DNA from: CAZYAK01 sp964403335
GTDB lineage: Bacteria > Patescibacteriota > Gracilibacteria > Peribacterales > Peribacteraceae
Length of the DNA stretch: 37,629 bases
Reading direction: 5' to 3'
NCBI GenBank assembly: GCA_964403335.1
Contig: CAYOFI010000016.1
Location: 1-37,629, forward strand
Within the stretch, counting starts at the first letter, position 1, and the number at the start of each line of letters is the position of its first letter. Made by a program: the position numbers and the translations under genes. A model generated the notes under the pieces. The model did not search any database. It had not been told where the DNA came from and was given only the letters and a program-made list of their open reading frames with translations. Shown one piece after another: positions 37,563 to 37,629 of this stretch.

Positions 37563-37576
37563 TGTTTTTGTTAAGG

Positions 37577-37629
37577 CCTCATCCTCACCCAAGGGGTCCC
37601 CTTTGGGGCAGCTCCTTCTCCCTGCGGGG
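37577..37629. repeat. C-rich repeat, truncated by the window end
   Basis: CCTCATCCTCACCCAAGGGG with TCCCCTTTGGGG forms a dyad; the sequence continues beyond the window. It resembles the C-rich/G-rich intergenic elements at 7616 and 16088. Confidence 0.4.

Overview
The window looks like a piece of a Patescibacteria/CPR genome, most likely from the Peribacteria/Peregrinibacteria side. This is inference from gene content and style, since there is no rRNA marker. Supporting signs are small streamlined genes, fermentative rather than respiratory genes, single-copy translation genes scattered among hypothetical genes, and almost no Shine-Dalgarno sequences. Many genes have a -10 box lying 6-8 bases before the start codon, which is the signature of leaderless mRNA. 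The genetic code is standard: TGA ends many genes, and an RF2 gene with the classical CTT-TGA programmed frameshift is present.

Layout. 0.2-13 kb is mainly cell-surface carbohydrate metabolism: a UDP-galactopyranose-mutase-like flavoprotein, two NAD-dependent sugar-nucleotide epimerases, UDP-glucose dehydrogenase, a GT2-GtrA lipid-sugar transferase, a GT-C-like membrane protein and a secreted modular protein. A PIN-domain toxin-antitoxin pair sits at 1.8-2.4 kb and a SIMPL protein at 2.7-3.4 kb. 12.7-15.1 kb holds a PfkB-type (probably adenosine) kinase followed by S-adenosylhomocysteine hydrolase. 15.2-19.6 kb has several small proteins, a PHP-less DNA polymerase X, tRNA-Ser(CGA) and a 56-residue histone-fold protein with its own promoter and terminator. 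19.7-23.9 kb holds prfB, a pair of PilN/PilO-like membrane proteins and the infC-rpmI-rplT translation cluster.

23.9-26.3 kb is different: two divergent genes for coiled-coil/membrane proteins, with consensus sigma70 promoters and Shine-Dalgarno sites. It looks transferred, or chimeric in the assembly. 26.3-31 kb has a coiled-coil protein broken by a 10-N scaffold gap with apparently foreign DNA beside it, a multi-spanning membrane protein, a NIF3-family protein and a GT2 glycosyltransferase. 31-37.6 kb is energy metabolism: ADP-forming acyl-CoA synthetase, a flavodoxin translationally coupled to a fused gamma-alpha 2-oxoacid:ferredoxin oxidoreductase subunit, and the beta subunit. Together these could convert a 2-oxoacid to an acyl-CoA and then to an organic acid plus ATP. 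An AbrB/RelE-type toxin-antitoxin pair is embedded there.

Many intergenic spaces carry long imperfect inverted repeats, each built from its own short degenerate unit (for example GGGATAGA, GGAAATCAA, GAAACCGA, GGCTAAG, AAACCAGAAACC). Several abut promoters, and one unit has been taken into a coding sequence as an interdomain linker. These repeats, the leaderless promoters and the histone-like protein are the most interesting features of the window.
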